64,000 nt of DNA from Limonium bicolor (lineage: Eukaryota > Streptophyta > Magnoliopsida > Caryophyllales > Plumbaginaceae). The stretch spans positions 400,394,438-400,458,437 of the forward strand of contig CM041778.1 in the NCBI GenBank assembly GCA_023374045.1. Reading direction: 5' to 3'. This document shows, piece by piece, positions 32,801 to 46,380 of the stretch (positions within the stretch are counted from its first letter, which is position 1; each line of letters opens with the position of its first letter). Made by a program: the position numbers and the translations under genes. Below the pieces are notes generated by a model. It was not told the DNA's origin, did not search any database, and saw nothing but the letters and a program-made list of their open reading frames with translations.

Positions 32801-33787
32801 ATGTGTCCACCAGTCCTCTTTGGGATGAGTACAGTATGTGTGTGATTGAGGCCCTCATGCATGTTGTTTGTGTTTAGGGTGATCAAAATCGTGTCATAAA
32901 ATTCCTTCCAATGATGTCCCTATACGAATTGAGAAATACACCATTGACTTCATCAGGTCCTAGGGCCTTGTTAGGGTTCATCTCTCAAAGGGATTGGATC
33001 ACCTCCTCCCTTGTGTAAGGCTAATAAAGAATCATTAAGGTGGGGTGAAACCATGTTCTCGACACACGCTAAGATATGCGGATTGGAAGGAGGATTTGTG
33101 GTTTGGAACAAATTGCTGGTAGGCTCGAGCAACCTGTTCAACATCATTCCAATATGTAACCCAAGAACCTTGATCATCTATCAACTCATGAATAACATTC
33201 TTCTTTCTCCTATTTTGGACCGGCTAAAAGAAGAAACGTGTGTTTCGATCACCTTCATGAATCCATCATTGACAAGATCGCTGAGCCCACCTGGTTTCCT
33301 CTTTAAGCAAAAGATGATATAGTTCACGGTTTAAGTTCCTCCAAGTGGGCAAAGCCATAGGCGAAGGAGAAGAAAAAGTAATCTTATTTTCCTCATTAAG
33401 CTCCACGATCCTCAAATTCACTTGGCGGAACTTTCTGCAACCCCAAGCATTTAGAGCTCTTCCACAGTAGAAGATTTTTATCAAAGTACCCACATTGTCC
33501 TTTCATTCCCCCCCCCCCCCCGGCCTGGTAATATGAATAGTCTTTCAGCAGTCAAGTTCGCCAGCCCAATTTTTTTAAACTTGAACAGTCGTTGTCCTCC
33601 CCTATGAATTGTTCAGTTATAAGCTTGATCGGCCTGTGATCCATTCTTCCCCATCATAATGTATTTTACGAGCATGAGGGTAAGGCTATGACTAGCAGTG
33701 TTGGCAAAAAAGTTGTTAACCGACTCTTGGTATTGGTAACCCCTAATCTCCGATTCATATAGGTGTGAATATCTTCCACAAAACCCA
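29880..33787 (-). mobile_element. LINE ORF2: endonuclease end, reverse transcriptase, RNase H
   Basis: Degenerate non-LTR element on the minus strand. From its 5' side it shows the C-terminal part of the endonuclease (33787-33590, ending DHRPIKL), a linker with WIHEGDRNTRFF (about 33240), and the open piece 33177-32971 with NDVEQVARAY-type reading. RT blocks follow: LKLDMAKALKLI near 32300, the GNPLSPFFVCILHEGL region near 32080, and LFFADN replacing the FADD box at about 31960. A zf-RVT-like region lies about 30950-30550. RNase H (30300-30040) has DGALLAAGIARDSGPW and EAKALLYGADMA. Stops and shifts throughout. The rest of the endonuclease lies beyond the LTR insertion at 45884-46380, so this is one LINE cut in two. 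Confidence 0.75.
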
Positions 33788-36502
33788 TGAAACACCCTGA
33801 AAAATCCTAGCTACAAACTATACCTTCCTTGTTATTTTATGTGTATGTGTTTGCTTGAAATTGATATAAGCTAGTACAATGGAAATTAGTTGTAATGATG
33901 AGTGTTAGGAATATATAAATATAGTTAAATGACACCTAGACATCATAGGAACCATGTTAGCTTCCATATAAGTTATTAAATTCCTAACATCTACAAATGT
34001 AAATTCCTAACGTGTACAATGTACAATAGTTGCGTGAATGTACATGAAATAACCAGTTAGTGGTATCCACTTTTATTCATAATATAACCTAAGATATTTA
34101 GCTAGAATATTTGCTAACATAACATGTCATTTTCGAACCACACATGGTCTTCAGGTAGACGGCAAAATCCATGTTAAATGTACCATTGTTACAACCGCAA
34201 GAATAACATATACAACCCATGTTACCGGTTACAAACATACATGGTTAGCTAGTTTATTCTCTTGTTATCATTACTTATCTTATACTAATCCTTATCAGCT
34301 GAATGTTGCCAAAACCTTTGCTTAGTCATGATCTCAGCTGTCCTAATTCTATGAAGCAAAAAATTATTAACCGGTTGCACATTACATGTAACACCCCTAC
34401 TTAAAATGGCTCCTAATTGTCATCTAATCATCATACTTAAACAAATAAATCACAGTGCTAATAAAGATTGTCGAACTACTGGTATTACTGTTCTCACTCG
34501 CCCATACGAGTGACAACGCATATACTTAATAATCACAGTACGAAACTATTTCTGCAGTGACTCAAGAGATAGATAGCAGATTATAAATCCAAAGTAATAC
34601 AACTGTAAGTAAATACCGTACACGAGAGCATCTACAATATACACCTCGGTTCTCAAAACCCGAGTCTAAAATAAGGTATACAAGAGTCTCCAAAAGGTAT
34701 ACCACTAATCATAAGTCACACCTCAACGTCGACAGTCAGCTACTCTCCTGAAAGTAATATTGTTTGTGGTATGGAATCAGCTCCTGCTGAGTATCTTATC
34801 ATATGACTATCATGCACCCTCGGACCCCCAGTTAATGGTCGAGAGCATGCAGTTCATTTCATGCAATGTCGTTTTGATAGTAAAATTGTAAAAACGTAAA
34901 CATACAATAACATCCATACAATAACACATATAATCATGTTGTTCACATAGCAAACAGAAGTAAATGTAAGCATACTAAATAATGAGTGAGATTGTACGAG
35001 AGTTATAAATGTTTGATTTATTCTCGTTCTCGGCCTGAAGGCCCTAAGTAAGACTCGTCAATTATACGAGCTATCTAGCTGTTCATATATTGTTTAGTTG
35101 ATATCTTATGCCTACCTGACGACGTCTCGTTAAATCAACGTGACTCTATGGGTCACCAACGACAGTAGCCACCTCTAGTGGTGGAGTATCCGACCGACGA
35201 ACCATCTTAGTTCGTTGAAATTTATGTTGAGCTTCAGACCTGTACATGAACATCCTAGCATCAGTTTTATGATCACAACGCGCCCCAAGAGCCACATCCC
35301 CTTGGATTTCTACTAAACTTCCTCCACACATATGATACCGATAGATTAAGGTCACTTAATCTAAATCCTAAATATCATTTAGGTCTCGGTAATTACAATT
35401 CGAACGTGTGCCATCAAGGTCTTATACCTAGTGTCTCTAGGTGATTCATACCATTCGAAGTAATAATACAAGAGCGGGTTTAAATCGAGTCGTTGCTCTA
35501 TATCTAAGTAAATTCTTAGATGTATCGGATAATATATCTTATTATCCTATGCTACAACATTTTTCTTATGTCTCTTATATAGTATTACATAAGGTAGCAT
35601 CATTGATGTTAGTATCGTATATATATATGTATGTATATACGAACAATACCTGTTATCGCGCAAAATAATGATAGTAAGGCAACAATATAATATACAGTTC
35701 ATGCATATTAATTCATACAATCAGACAGTTAATCTTATCATATATTTTCACACAAGTCTGAACTGAGGAAATCCTCAGAGACAATCAAGCCATATAACAG
35801 CATACCGTACACCGGAATATACGCTAGCATAATTTCTCACGCTTATCTGCCAGTCCTCAAAAATCTACGAGTCTGAAATACGTATCACACCATGTGTTAA
35901 TATCCCATGCAAATATTACAACACGGTAATCCCGTAATATTGCTAATCCCTCCCGGCTTATATCCCTGTCGCTTACTAACTATTGTTACTCGGTTTTCCA
36001 GGTTTACTCGGGATTATTATGTCGGTATTATAATTCATGCATTTGTACGTTGTTGTACATTTCCAACTTAGGATATATTTTCCTAATAACTTATTTCCTT
36101 TCGTTATAGGTTTGTTATATATATACACTTATATATTCACATATATGATTAAAAATGTGTATTCATATAGTTGCCACTATATTTCATGTATGTATTGACC
36201 TTATAATTGTATTATCTTATAAACTCCCATTTAATATTCAGTTGGTCAACATGACCCTCATTGGTCAATTGTGTTGACTTGGTCAATTGTATTATCTTGG
36301 TTAGTTTATCCAAGTATACAAGCTTACATAATTCATGTAATAAACGTTGAACTATACAATTCATTATTGTTTCACAATTACATCTTAACATTAGAACTTG
36401 TTATCTAATGTTTTGTAATTCTATTTTTCATCTTATATCATTCCACTATTAATATTATATGGTTATCCAACCATAATATATAGTCTACTCCATATCATAT
36501 AT

Positions 36503-39500
36503 TGTAACACCCCAACCGCTAATCCTATGCTTACCATCTAATCGTCCTATTAATCCTACGAGTTCGCAGCGGAATTACTACATACTTACTACACGGGTGA
36601 AACAATGCCGCTAACCGCCCATACGGCTAGCTAGGCTACTAATACTTACAGTCACGGTCTGATGAAATAACGTACCGAGCTACTAATATGATGCATTCTG
36701 AATACAAAATAACCTACTTACATTCTTGGATCACCGAGTATTTAAAGTATTACATTACATCCTTTACCACACTTCCCAAAAGAATGAGTTTCTAAGGCTA
36801 CTCATCTATACCAACTCCATTCTATCAAAATCCAAAAAGGTGTACCCCATGGTACACCGGCTATTCAAAAACTGTAGCCATGTACTACTTAGTACACCCA
36901 TCATAAATTCATTGTTTACAAACCCAAAGAAAGACAGCAAAATTAAACTTCAACTCTCCTAGTCTTCATCCTTCACGGGTACCTGCGTGTAGTAAAAATG
37001 GTGCCCCAAGGGGCTCAGCAAACGCTGCATATGGACTCCGCATATACCGCGTGCTAGCTAGGGCACGCCGACTATTTGACGTCCACTAAACATGCAGTTC
37101 ATTTATTTCATACATACATGCTCTTCATACAATATACATGCTATACAATTCATTACACAATCAAGGCAACATTACAAGTACACATCTTACTTACCTTCGC
37201 AAGGTTAGCCAAATTATGCATCCGGGTTAATCGGAATGCTTTACTCTTTTACTCATTACTTACTTCTTCTTGCATACACTTACTTACTTCCTTTTACTTT
37301 ACTTATTCATTCTTACTTACTTACTTATACTCAAGTCAAGTCGTCGGGACCTCCGGCCTTGGGGACTACGCCGTCCCACATCCGGGATTTACTTGACTCA
37401 CTAATCCGGGATGCTACCCACTTAAGGGATTTGGGCCGCGGACCAGTTTAAGAGTCAGGAATTGGAGCCAACCTCTCGTGACTCCGCATCCTCACGCGTG
37501 GCCGAAACTATATCGGACTTCTACTCATTCCAATTTAATTACCATTTTAAGTTAGGATGATTAGCTTGTTGGGAATAAGTTAGAAGTCCAACTCGTCACA
37601 ACCGGTCACAGTACAATGCAGCATACATACACACATTCATATCGTCCATACAATTCATGAAGTATACAAACTAAGAATTAAGAAATATACAACATCATAC
37701 AACACTACATATTCACAAGTATGCATATTAACTCCGATTCGTGCATTTATCTTATTTGGTGATCAATTAGCACACAACACACAAATCAGAGTAACCAAGA
37801 TAGCACCCGGGGCATGAGGAATCCATACCGTTCACCGTTGTACGTAATTCCAAACGTCCTTCGATGTCACAGATCAAGTCCTATTACATATATACAATCG
37901 AATGATCAATTTACCATTCATCAACTTAACTCCTACTTACTATGTCCTTACATTTCTTACACTTATACTTTACTTACTTATTCCTTTACTTAAGTTCTAT
38001 TTCTTACTTAAGGTTTGCATGCTTACACACATACACATATACATATATATACAATTACTATTTAAATTAAAATAATTTTTTTTTTTTTCAGGACCGGACT
38101 TGCGACCGACCCTGGGCAAGTCCGGTCCATTCCAGTAGGTTTCATCGAGAAAATTTTTGGTCCGACCGGACTTGCATGTCCGGTCGCAAGTCCGGTCGAT
38201 TCCAGTAACATTCTTCCGGGAAATTTTTCTGCTCGACCGGACTTGCAAGTCCGGTCGCAAGCGGTCGATTCCAGTAGCATCTGACGGGAAATTTTTCTGC
38301 TCGACCGGACTTGCAAGTCCGGTCGCAAGTCCGGTCGATTCCAGTAGCATACTGACGGGAAATTTTTCTGCTCGACCGGACTTGCAAGTCCGGTCGCAAG
38401 TCCGGTCGACTCCAGTATTTGCATTTTAATTTCTGTTTTCAGTTCTCTCTTTCACCCATTACTTCCCCATTGTTCCTACACTTATTCCCACATGTGATAA
38501 CACTAATTAAACCTCCTAATACACCCTAGTTCATTTCCTAACTCCTTACACAATTTTATACTCATTCACTCATCTTATTTCTAAGTTTCAACTCACACCT
38601 CCACTAGTTGTTTTCCCTAGTTGTGTTTGCTACAGATTTTAGCACTAACACTCCCATCTACCACTCCCTCTTCTAATGTCATTTCTAACATCCTAACACA
38701 TTACAATTACATTACTATCTCTCTCAACTTATCCTCTATCTATCCAAATCAAAATCTGTTACAACACTCTTCATTCACCTAGTTTAAATTCACTAAGTGT
38801 TCTAATCCTAGGTAAATTTTGCCATAGTCTCCCTTGTATTTCTATACACTCACCACATATTCTAGTTCACATTTTAACTCTTATCTCACCTGTTTCAACA
38901 ATCAAAAATACACAGCTCCCATTCATAATACCAATACCAACACAACACTAAAATTCCTGCACTCAACACTAATTCCCAATCTGTTTTGTAACAGTTTTTA
39001 CATATCTTTTAAAGCTTCAAAATACTTATATTCTCTACACATTATACCACTAATGCATTATCATTTTACAATACACATTTCCATTCTTAAAAACCTGTTA
39101 CATACACAAACATAATACTACACAAAGGTGAGCTTAATTACCTTGTTTTCTTCTTCTAGATTTCTTTCTTTCTTCCTTCTTCCTTCTTTCTCTACTGGTT
39201 TTGAATTATCAACCTCTAATGCTACAGCCCACCAACATACATATTTTCAATACTAAAACTAAACTCAAACATTACTTAAGTTCTAATGCACATTCTAGGG
39301 TTTAGAATATTTATTACCTTCCAATGGTTCAAGTGCTGTTTGGAGTGGCTCAAACAACAAAATAACAACTCCACCAAGATGCCAAAATCGGCTAGAACAA
39401 CAAGGAACAACAAGGGTTAGCTTATGAATTTCGTTTTGCCATTTAGGCTAGAAAAAGATGGAGTTTTTGGAGATGTTTTTACCTTAGAAGAACAAGGAGA

Positions 39501-40313
39501 AGGAGGGCCTTCTAATGGTGGTGTGAATCTCCAAAGGGACATACCCATAAAATCGAAAATGGTGATTTTCGGATTTTGAAAGGATGAAAGTGTAGCTCTT
39601 GGTGAGAGGATCACAATGGTGGTGTTTTACAATTTTTGGAGAAGTATGGAGGGAGGTACAAAGGAGAGAAGATAAAGTTTTTAGTGTTTCTTCATTTCCT
39701 CCATGGAAATCGGCTAGGTTGAAGAAGAGAGGAAATGAGAGAGTGAGGGTGATGCTGCTCCACTTGAGAGAAAAGAGAGAATGGGGATAGGAGAGAGAAT
39801 TGTGAGAGTAGAATAAAGTGAGGTGGGTTACTTTATTATTTTTGTTTTAGTTAATAAGAGAGTGTGAGTGGGTGTGTGAGAGAGTGTGAGAGAGGGGGGG
39901 GGGGGGGGGAATAGAGCCCATCGGCTACACCCACACACCACACACAAATTTTACTTTTTATTTTAAAAGTGGACACATTAGTGTGTTAATTATGTTTCTA
40001 CCCCACAAATCCTGTTTTTGACAGTTTTTACTAATTTCTCGTTTTCTTGATTTTTATTGGTCCTACAGCCTCACTAATATTTATTAATGAATATTTAGTT
40101 GCCTAAAATTATTACGAGTCTATTTGACCCGCTTAAAGACATGTTTTCCCTTTACCTCGAAAAACGCGCTTTAAGGTTCGGTAATGTTTTTTAAACCGTT
40201 TTAAAGATCCGTTTTCTTCGGGATTTGCTCCCTAATAATTATTTATACTTAATTAAGCCTCTAAAATACTTATTAGCCTAATTAATCACTATTTTTAAAT
40301 ACGGGGTATTTCA
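36503..40313 (-). mobile_element. Innermost solo LTR, same family as 56522-60921
   Basis: It starts TGTAACACCCCAACCGCTAA (36503) and ends GGGGTATTTCA (40313), with flanks tatat and tattt (4 of 5 match). In reverse orientation it aligns with the LTR at 56522-60921. Shared blocks are ttcgcagcgga, cgctgcatatg, ccgcatataccgcgtgcta and acgccgacta, all in the same order. It is 3.8 kb, without pol or gag. A homopolymer G run lies near 39893. Plant LTRs of this size are known in Ty3/gypsy lineages; lineage is not determined. Confidence 0.75.
38090..38415. repeat. Palindromic GTCCGGTCGCAAGTCCGGTCG minisatellite
   Basis: Four units of 68-71 bp, with marker aaatttttct/ggt at about 38150, 38221, 38289 and 38360. 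Each has a gaccggacttgcaagtccggtc palindromic core and a gattccagtag tail. All minus- and plus-strand frames over it are repeat shadows. The related solo LTR at 58.7 kb has an array at the equivalent place with a different core. Confidence 0.85.
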
Positions 40314-43289
40314 TATTTTATTTATATATATATGAATTATAGAACCCATTTATAAAAATGATATTCTGTACAATATATTCATTTCCCTTAATGAACAGTA
40401 CTATCTTATAATTGTTATAACCTTATAACATTATAAACCATATTATAAATTTTATTTTCTAATCTTCCTAATCTCGCCATAACCCCTTTAACTTTCCATA
40501 TTTACAAACTCACCTCATTAATTATGTAATGTTACAATTATAGCCATATATCATATTGTATGAGATTATACTCTTATATTAAGTATAACATATATGGTTG
40601 TAACCACATTTTATAAATTCCGAATAGACCTCATAACTATCCAGAGTTATTTCCCACCTCCCCCCAAGTTTTTTTATTTACAAATTGACCCCCTTTTATT
40701 ACTTAAACTTTATAAATGACATATTACTATATATTATACAACTCTTCCAATTTAATTCCAAATCAAAACCCATAAATTCCTAAAAATTCCTAACATACCC
40801 TAGTCTGTTTTATACACCATTTTGACCCAGAATTTTCAGAACTTACACATCCACCCCATATATTTTTTTAATTTCTACAAATAACTCCAAAACTTAATAT
40901 AAGGGGATAATCAAATTATTTAATCACCTACTCTGGTCAAGGCCTCTACTATGGTCAATGTTACCTCCCAACAACTGCCTTGACCACCTAGTTCCAATAA
41001 TTACAAAACTTACCCCAATTTTCCTAATATTTGCATTTTAACCCCAAACATTGTAAATTCTTACAATTTTCTTTTAAACTCATTTTTAAAACCCAACTTT
41101 TGGCCATAATTTATTATATCCTCTAATTTTATTATTTACTGTTGTAGCCCCCAAACTTTATACTAAGTATATAAATTACTTTAAATGTACTTTATACTTT
41201 AAATAACTTAATAAAATGGTCTAATGACATGACTTATTACAACCTTGATTTAATAAAATAAAATTACATCTATATGATCTTTTAAAATGCTGTAAATTCT
41301 TGGCCTTACCCATATATTTTGGTACTTACCAAATTACCACATAATGTCTAAATTTGACAAGTATATTACTTAATCACTTAAATGATTAGCTAAAATTAAC
41401 TAAATCATTTCTTGGTCATTCAAAGGTCAAAATTGACCATTCTAACTTTTCCACTCTCGGCTATAATTATAGCATAAGCTTAAGAACATATTAATACGTT
41501 AAAAATGACATTAAGGTATTTTATACCTTATATTATAATGCCAAGCCCTTTGATCTGGTCACGGCAGCCTAGGAAGACTTTGTTATACCTATCAAAATGT
41601 ACTGACAGCAAGAACAAGTCTGAACCAGCTCTAAGCATGAACTAGCCATAGGAAGGAATTTGAAGTCATAAACATGATTTTTTTTCAAGGTGAATTACCT
41701 TAGATTAGCAAGGATTTCCAAGGATGTTTTTGGCCTAATTTTGGAAGGCAAGAATAGTATCAAAAACTACTACAAAGCTATGATAGTTAGGATGATCATA
41801 ACAAGGTAAAAAGCTAGTAGAAGTTACCTTGACAAAATTCCTTAAGGAATGAATTTTTCCTTGAATTTGGACACCCTTTCATCAATTGAAAGAGATACTG
41901 AATAAACATAATAAGGGGAAGATAATGAATGAAGAAGTCAAGGAAATCAGCCACTAAAAGTATAGAAATGGAGATGGAAGCTTAAGGAATGTTTTTACCT
42001 TAAGATTGATTTTAGCTTTCTTTGCTGTTTTTTCTTGTTTCAGCCAAGATTATACCTTTCTTGCAATACCAACTCACTGAGAATGAGCCATGGGATGGGG
42101 TTTCTAGTTAGCTCAATGTGTAGGTCTTGAAAAGAGGAAGAAAATGAGCAAATATGCCTTAAAACATTACCTCATGAGGTGGGAGTTGATCTTCTTCAAT
42201 GGCAGCTCAAGAACTCAAAATGTAGAGGTTAAAGAGGAAGGGAGATGGCTGGAACAGGAGGAAGGAAGAGAAAGCTATTTTCGGTCTTAAGTAAAGAAGA
42301 AAGTAAGATTGTGAATAGTAAATGGTGACTAGCTCACTTATGGAGATATTTAATTTCATGACTTGCAAGGTGTCATCCACCATTAATGCTGTCGCCTTCC
42401 TTTTGCAAACAAGGGTCAATTATTGACCATTGATCATGCTAGGTAATTAAAGCTCAATTTGGCACTATTTGGGTTACTATTCACATTTTTGTGCCAAACT
42501 TTGGATTTTTATAATATTGTGATTAAGAGTTTCTTAATGTGATACTAAGTAGTACACATGTTGATTAGAGTGTATACAAGGCCATTTGGCCACCCAAAGT
42601 CAATTTTTGGACACTTTCACAAAAATGTGTCTTAAGGAGTTTTAGAGCTCCTTTTTATGTTTTAACTCTTCTAGAGTTTTGTTGCTTTGACAATGGTTTT
42701 ATTATGTTCATGTCTTGGTTATAAAGCTTAGGAACCCACTTTGGATCCCAGTTGAGGTCATACAACCTTTCAAGTTCATTAGGGCACATGTTTGTCCTAA
42801 ATAGTCATTAAGCATAGTTTTGCTTGTTAATGACTTTTGTTGTTTTCAAATATTTTTTAAGGTATGTTTAAGCCTAAAATATATAATTGGATGTAAATTA
42901 ACTAGTTTTTAAACTGGTTACATGTTACATATATTATCTATTATCTTACATTATCATACTATCCTTTATTATACTTACCAGCTTTAGTGTCGATTCACCT
43001 TTGCTTAGTCATAGGAGCAGCTGCCTTAATTTTATACAGCAAACAATTAGTATGTTTTAGCCCTTTAAAGCCGCTCACATTTGCCACCTAATTAGCTATT
43101 TAGTCCTTACCTATCCTATACTAATCAACATGATATTGCCGAAACATTACCTATCTCATACTAATATCTTCACCATGTCTTGCCGACCTTACTAGCTTAG
43201 TCATAGGATTAAGTGTCTCCATTTTGTTCAGCCAGTAACCAAAGCAAATAGGAGCTGGACACCAAGTCAAGATAGGTGTCATAATTTCA

Positions 43290-43690
43290 GCAAATTACTT
43301 AGCTGAATGGAAATGTTTCCTTGTCTATTTAAGTAGCCGATTAGGCTGTATTTTTCCACACACAATAGCCCACCTTCTATCAATCTTCCTGGCCTGCATT
43401 CATGTAAGAAAACAGAGAAATAATCTGGAAGTAATCTAGAGAGAGGAAGAAGAAAAAACCGGCAACAACTAGGTTTCGTCACCATATTAGATTACTTGGC
43501 TGAAAGGAAATTTCTTCCTTTGCTTATTTAAAAGACCATCGTTCAGTCTATTATTCCCCACACAATAAGCTCACTATTTTTCCATCTCTTGCCCTTCATT
43601 CATGTGAGGAAAGGAAGCAGTACAAGAGAAGGATCAGCCTAGCAAAGTGGAAGAACAACCGCACAGAATTTTCCTTGGTAATATTTCAGT
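43290..43690 (+). promoter_or_regulatory. Duplicated LTR promoter segment
   Basis: Two tandem copies of about 195 bp: each has a ctgaa(t/a)ggaaat start, a TATA-like TATTTAA (near 43326 and 43525), a ccacacaata(a)g leader and a cattcatgt(a/g)ag end. It supports plus-strand orientation of the outer LTR and suggests tandem core promoters. Confidence 0.5.
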
Positions 43691-45883
43691 TTAATGATGC
43701 TAATCTTTTGATGTTTTTCCTTGGTTATGGGGATGAGTTTATGATGATTCATGGAGGTTAAACTTCCTATTTAGCCTGTGAAATTCGTAGCTATGGGCAA
43801 GTGATAAGTTAGGTAAGCAAGAGTAAGTAAATTGCAACAAAAACATGCTTTAAGGTTGTTTTGTACAACCGATTGTGTGTGATTTTCTTCATTCTGTTTC
43901 TAGTTGAATTGCTAGTAGGATGATGTTATTTAGTTTCCTAAACATCTAGTTTGAAGTGTATGGTAATTTGGATGGGTTTTCTAGACCAAATTAGCAAGAG
44001 AGTTAAGGATTATTCATAAAAGTTACAATTGTTGTCATATATGTGACAAGTTTAGTAAACTATTAAAAAGGGTTATTGTTCTTGTGTCTAAAAGATCATT
44101 AAAGCTTAAATAGACTAAACAAGGTTGGATGATTACTTAGTTATGGCAAAATAGGTTAAACAACTTAGTTACATAAATTGTATAAAGGGAAGGTAATTAA
44201 AGTACATGGTTGTTGTTAAAACATCAATGGATGTTTTAGTTGTCGGTTTGACCAGAAACTTGGGTATTGGTTAGTCTTGATTAAAGGTGGTTTATTAACA
44301 TGTAGATGGTGAATATAAAGGTAAGAAAATATAGCTAAATATCTAGGTAAGTTACATAGGAAATCGGTTGTAAAATTGTTATTGTCGTGGTTGTTGTTTT
44401 GTACAGCCGAGTGTGGAAGCACTTGTGTGGGTTGATTCTCTTGAATTTTAGATATCATTGAGGTTTATACTAACTATATTAAGTTGGATGAAACTTTGTT
44501 TACGTAAACTTGGTGAATTTTCTTGGATGCACAAGAGTGTGCACATTGTTACAATGGTAAATTATAAATGTGTTATTGTGTGGTTTGTGTCTAGCAGTTA
44601 TTATGGTTGGTATGGTTGGTTATACTGACCTTTTATGATGTTATGACTTGTGATTTATTGACATGGATGTAAGGTATAAGGCAAGGAAGTTTAAACCAAT
44701 TGGAAAAAGTTATTCATTGATTGTTACTCCTTGATGTTAAATTGTAAGACTACAAGTTGCTTTCCTGATTGTGTGTGATGTTGTAACATGTGTTTCGTGA
44801 ACATGGAAGTGTGTAAAGAGGCAAGGAAATGTTTAAGCCTAGGTTGACAAGTCTATCCATGGATTGTTACTCCTACCAATGTATTGGAGTTTATTGTTAC
44901 CCCTGCCAATGTATTGGGGTTTACTATTGCTCATACCAATGTATTGGAGCTAAGTCATCATGATCTACTCTATGGAATGATGATTAATAGGGGGTGTGGA
45001 CACTTAAGGACATGGGGTGAGATGGAAGAGGCCCAGACTCTATAAATCTAGACATATGGCCATTGGAAGAGGCTAGACTCTATAAATCCGGGCATATGAC
45101 CATTGTTTTCATGGGTGTTGTACATGTGGTGGAACTTGTATCATATGATGTTGGATGTTGTTCTGGCGGATTTTGACATTGGCTATGATGCCTACTGATT
45201 GATATTGATTATTTTTGGTGCGTGATACTTGGTAATATCTTTGAAAGATTATTAATGCACTTGATGCTAAGGTAAGCAACAGGTGGTGCTATTCTGTGGT
45301 TTTTATGTGTTAACTCTGTTATGGTTCTTCTACTCTATTATCCTGTTGTCATGGTTATATTGTTCCACTATCTTTGTCTCTATGATTATGTATTCTTGGA
45401 GTTTTATAAGGATAAAATGTATTTTACATGTTGTGATGGGAGTTACTCAGCATTGCTAATTTTGGCATATGCCCTATGGTCTTTTCTTTGTGATTGTATG
45501 ACTGACCACAGGTACATGAAAAGATGGTGTTTCTCCCTAGTCATGAAGTTGCATGAGAGATTGGAGCTAAAGAAGGCTAGAGACTGAAGTTAGAGGGTGA
45601 TGTAATTATGTATTAGGTTTAAACTCCTTATGTAAGCTAGTACTGAGTTTTGAAGAAGGTAATAGTCTATGGTTGTATAAGTTGTTAAAGGTTATGGTTA
45701 GGTTTTTAAATATACATAAGAGGTTAACTTAATTTGGTATAATAGTGGTATTAAGCTTTAGCATCCATATTGAGTGTGGGTGTGGCGGTAGCACCTAGGA
45801 TGAAATCTGTAAGTCTTCCGCTGTATAAAAATGAGAAATAGAAAAAGAAAGAAAAAATTGGAGCTAGAAATTGGGGTGTTACA

Positions 45884-46380
45884 ACCCAAATCATACAATT
45901 GGTAGTCACTAATGTAGGATCGAAAAGCCAACATGTGACCTCGACTGCACTCTCTGCGGCCAAGCTGCTCGTAACCATAACAGATGTCATTAAACTCCCC
46001 AAGCACTAGCCAAGGATGAGTTGTAGCAGCTCACATATTACGCATGAGATTCCGTCTTTCCATCGTTCTGTCACTCTCTGACCAGCCGTAAATACATGTG
46101 CAAAACCATTCAGACCCTGGAGCGCGACCAAATTTGCAGTGAATATGATGGAGGGAGCATGACAGAACTTCCATCACAACTGATTCTCGCAGAACAAGGC
46201 GGCACCGCCACTACGGTCAGCACAATCAACTGATTCTCGATGAGGAAATTAACATCTGGTGTTTCATCCCTTATTAGGTCAAGAACCCAGCGCTAGAGTT
46301 GAAGTTGGATCCCTAAACCCCGACAGTTTAAGGAGAGAATACTCATTGGATAGACAGGGGAGAGTGTGAAGACGTGAATC
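45884..46380 (-). mobile_element. LINE endonuclease, detached 5' part
   Basis: The minus strand encodes LGEFNDICYGYEQLGRRECS and FRSYISDYQLYDLGC (46006 down), the conserved (V)LGDFN...G region of LINE apurinic-type endonucleases. Upstream (46240-46020) is the GGAALF/W-like region of the same domain. It joins in order to the endonuclease end at 33787, across the LTR insertion. A second, more complete copy is at 55885-56521. Confidence 0.7.

Larger units (their letters stand above)
34387..42930 (-). mobile_element. Second-level LTR insertion, reverse orientation
   Basis: It begins TGTAACACCCC (34387), the inverse of an LTR 3' end, after ttaca (34382-34386). The right boundary is near 42918-42930, where ttaca occurs twice; the exact end is not certain because no clean CA terminus is visible. 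Excluding the inner solo LTR (36503-40313) it is about 4.7 kb, all non-coding and A+T rich. The open frames here are short and show no family match. Its first part resembles the start of the 36503 LTR in structure but is diverged. Confidence 0.5.
33788..45883 (+). mobile_element. Outer long LTR (solo) holding nested LTRs
   Basis: The block starts TGAAACACCC (33788) and ends GGGGTGTTACA (45883) inside the LINE, with a perfect 5-bp target duplication ACCCA (33783-33787 and 45884-45888). TG...CA ends and 5-bp duplication fit an LTR retroelement. No gag, protease, RT or integrase was seen in the 12.1 kb. Removing the inner insertion (34387 to about 42930) leaves roughly 3.6 kb, which I read as a solo LTR with its promoter near 43320. 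The two separated parts share a repeated block (with ttgcttagtcat) near 34320 and 43000, consistent with an internal tandem repeat of one LTR. Confidence 0.7.

Noticed and set aside
37997..38429. Several overlapping frames with PDLQVRSSRK-type repeats on both strands
   Set aside because: They are translations of the palindromic minisatellite in the solo LTR; all frames of a 71-bp repeat look open.
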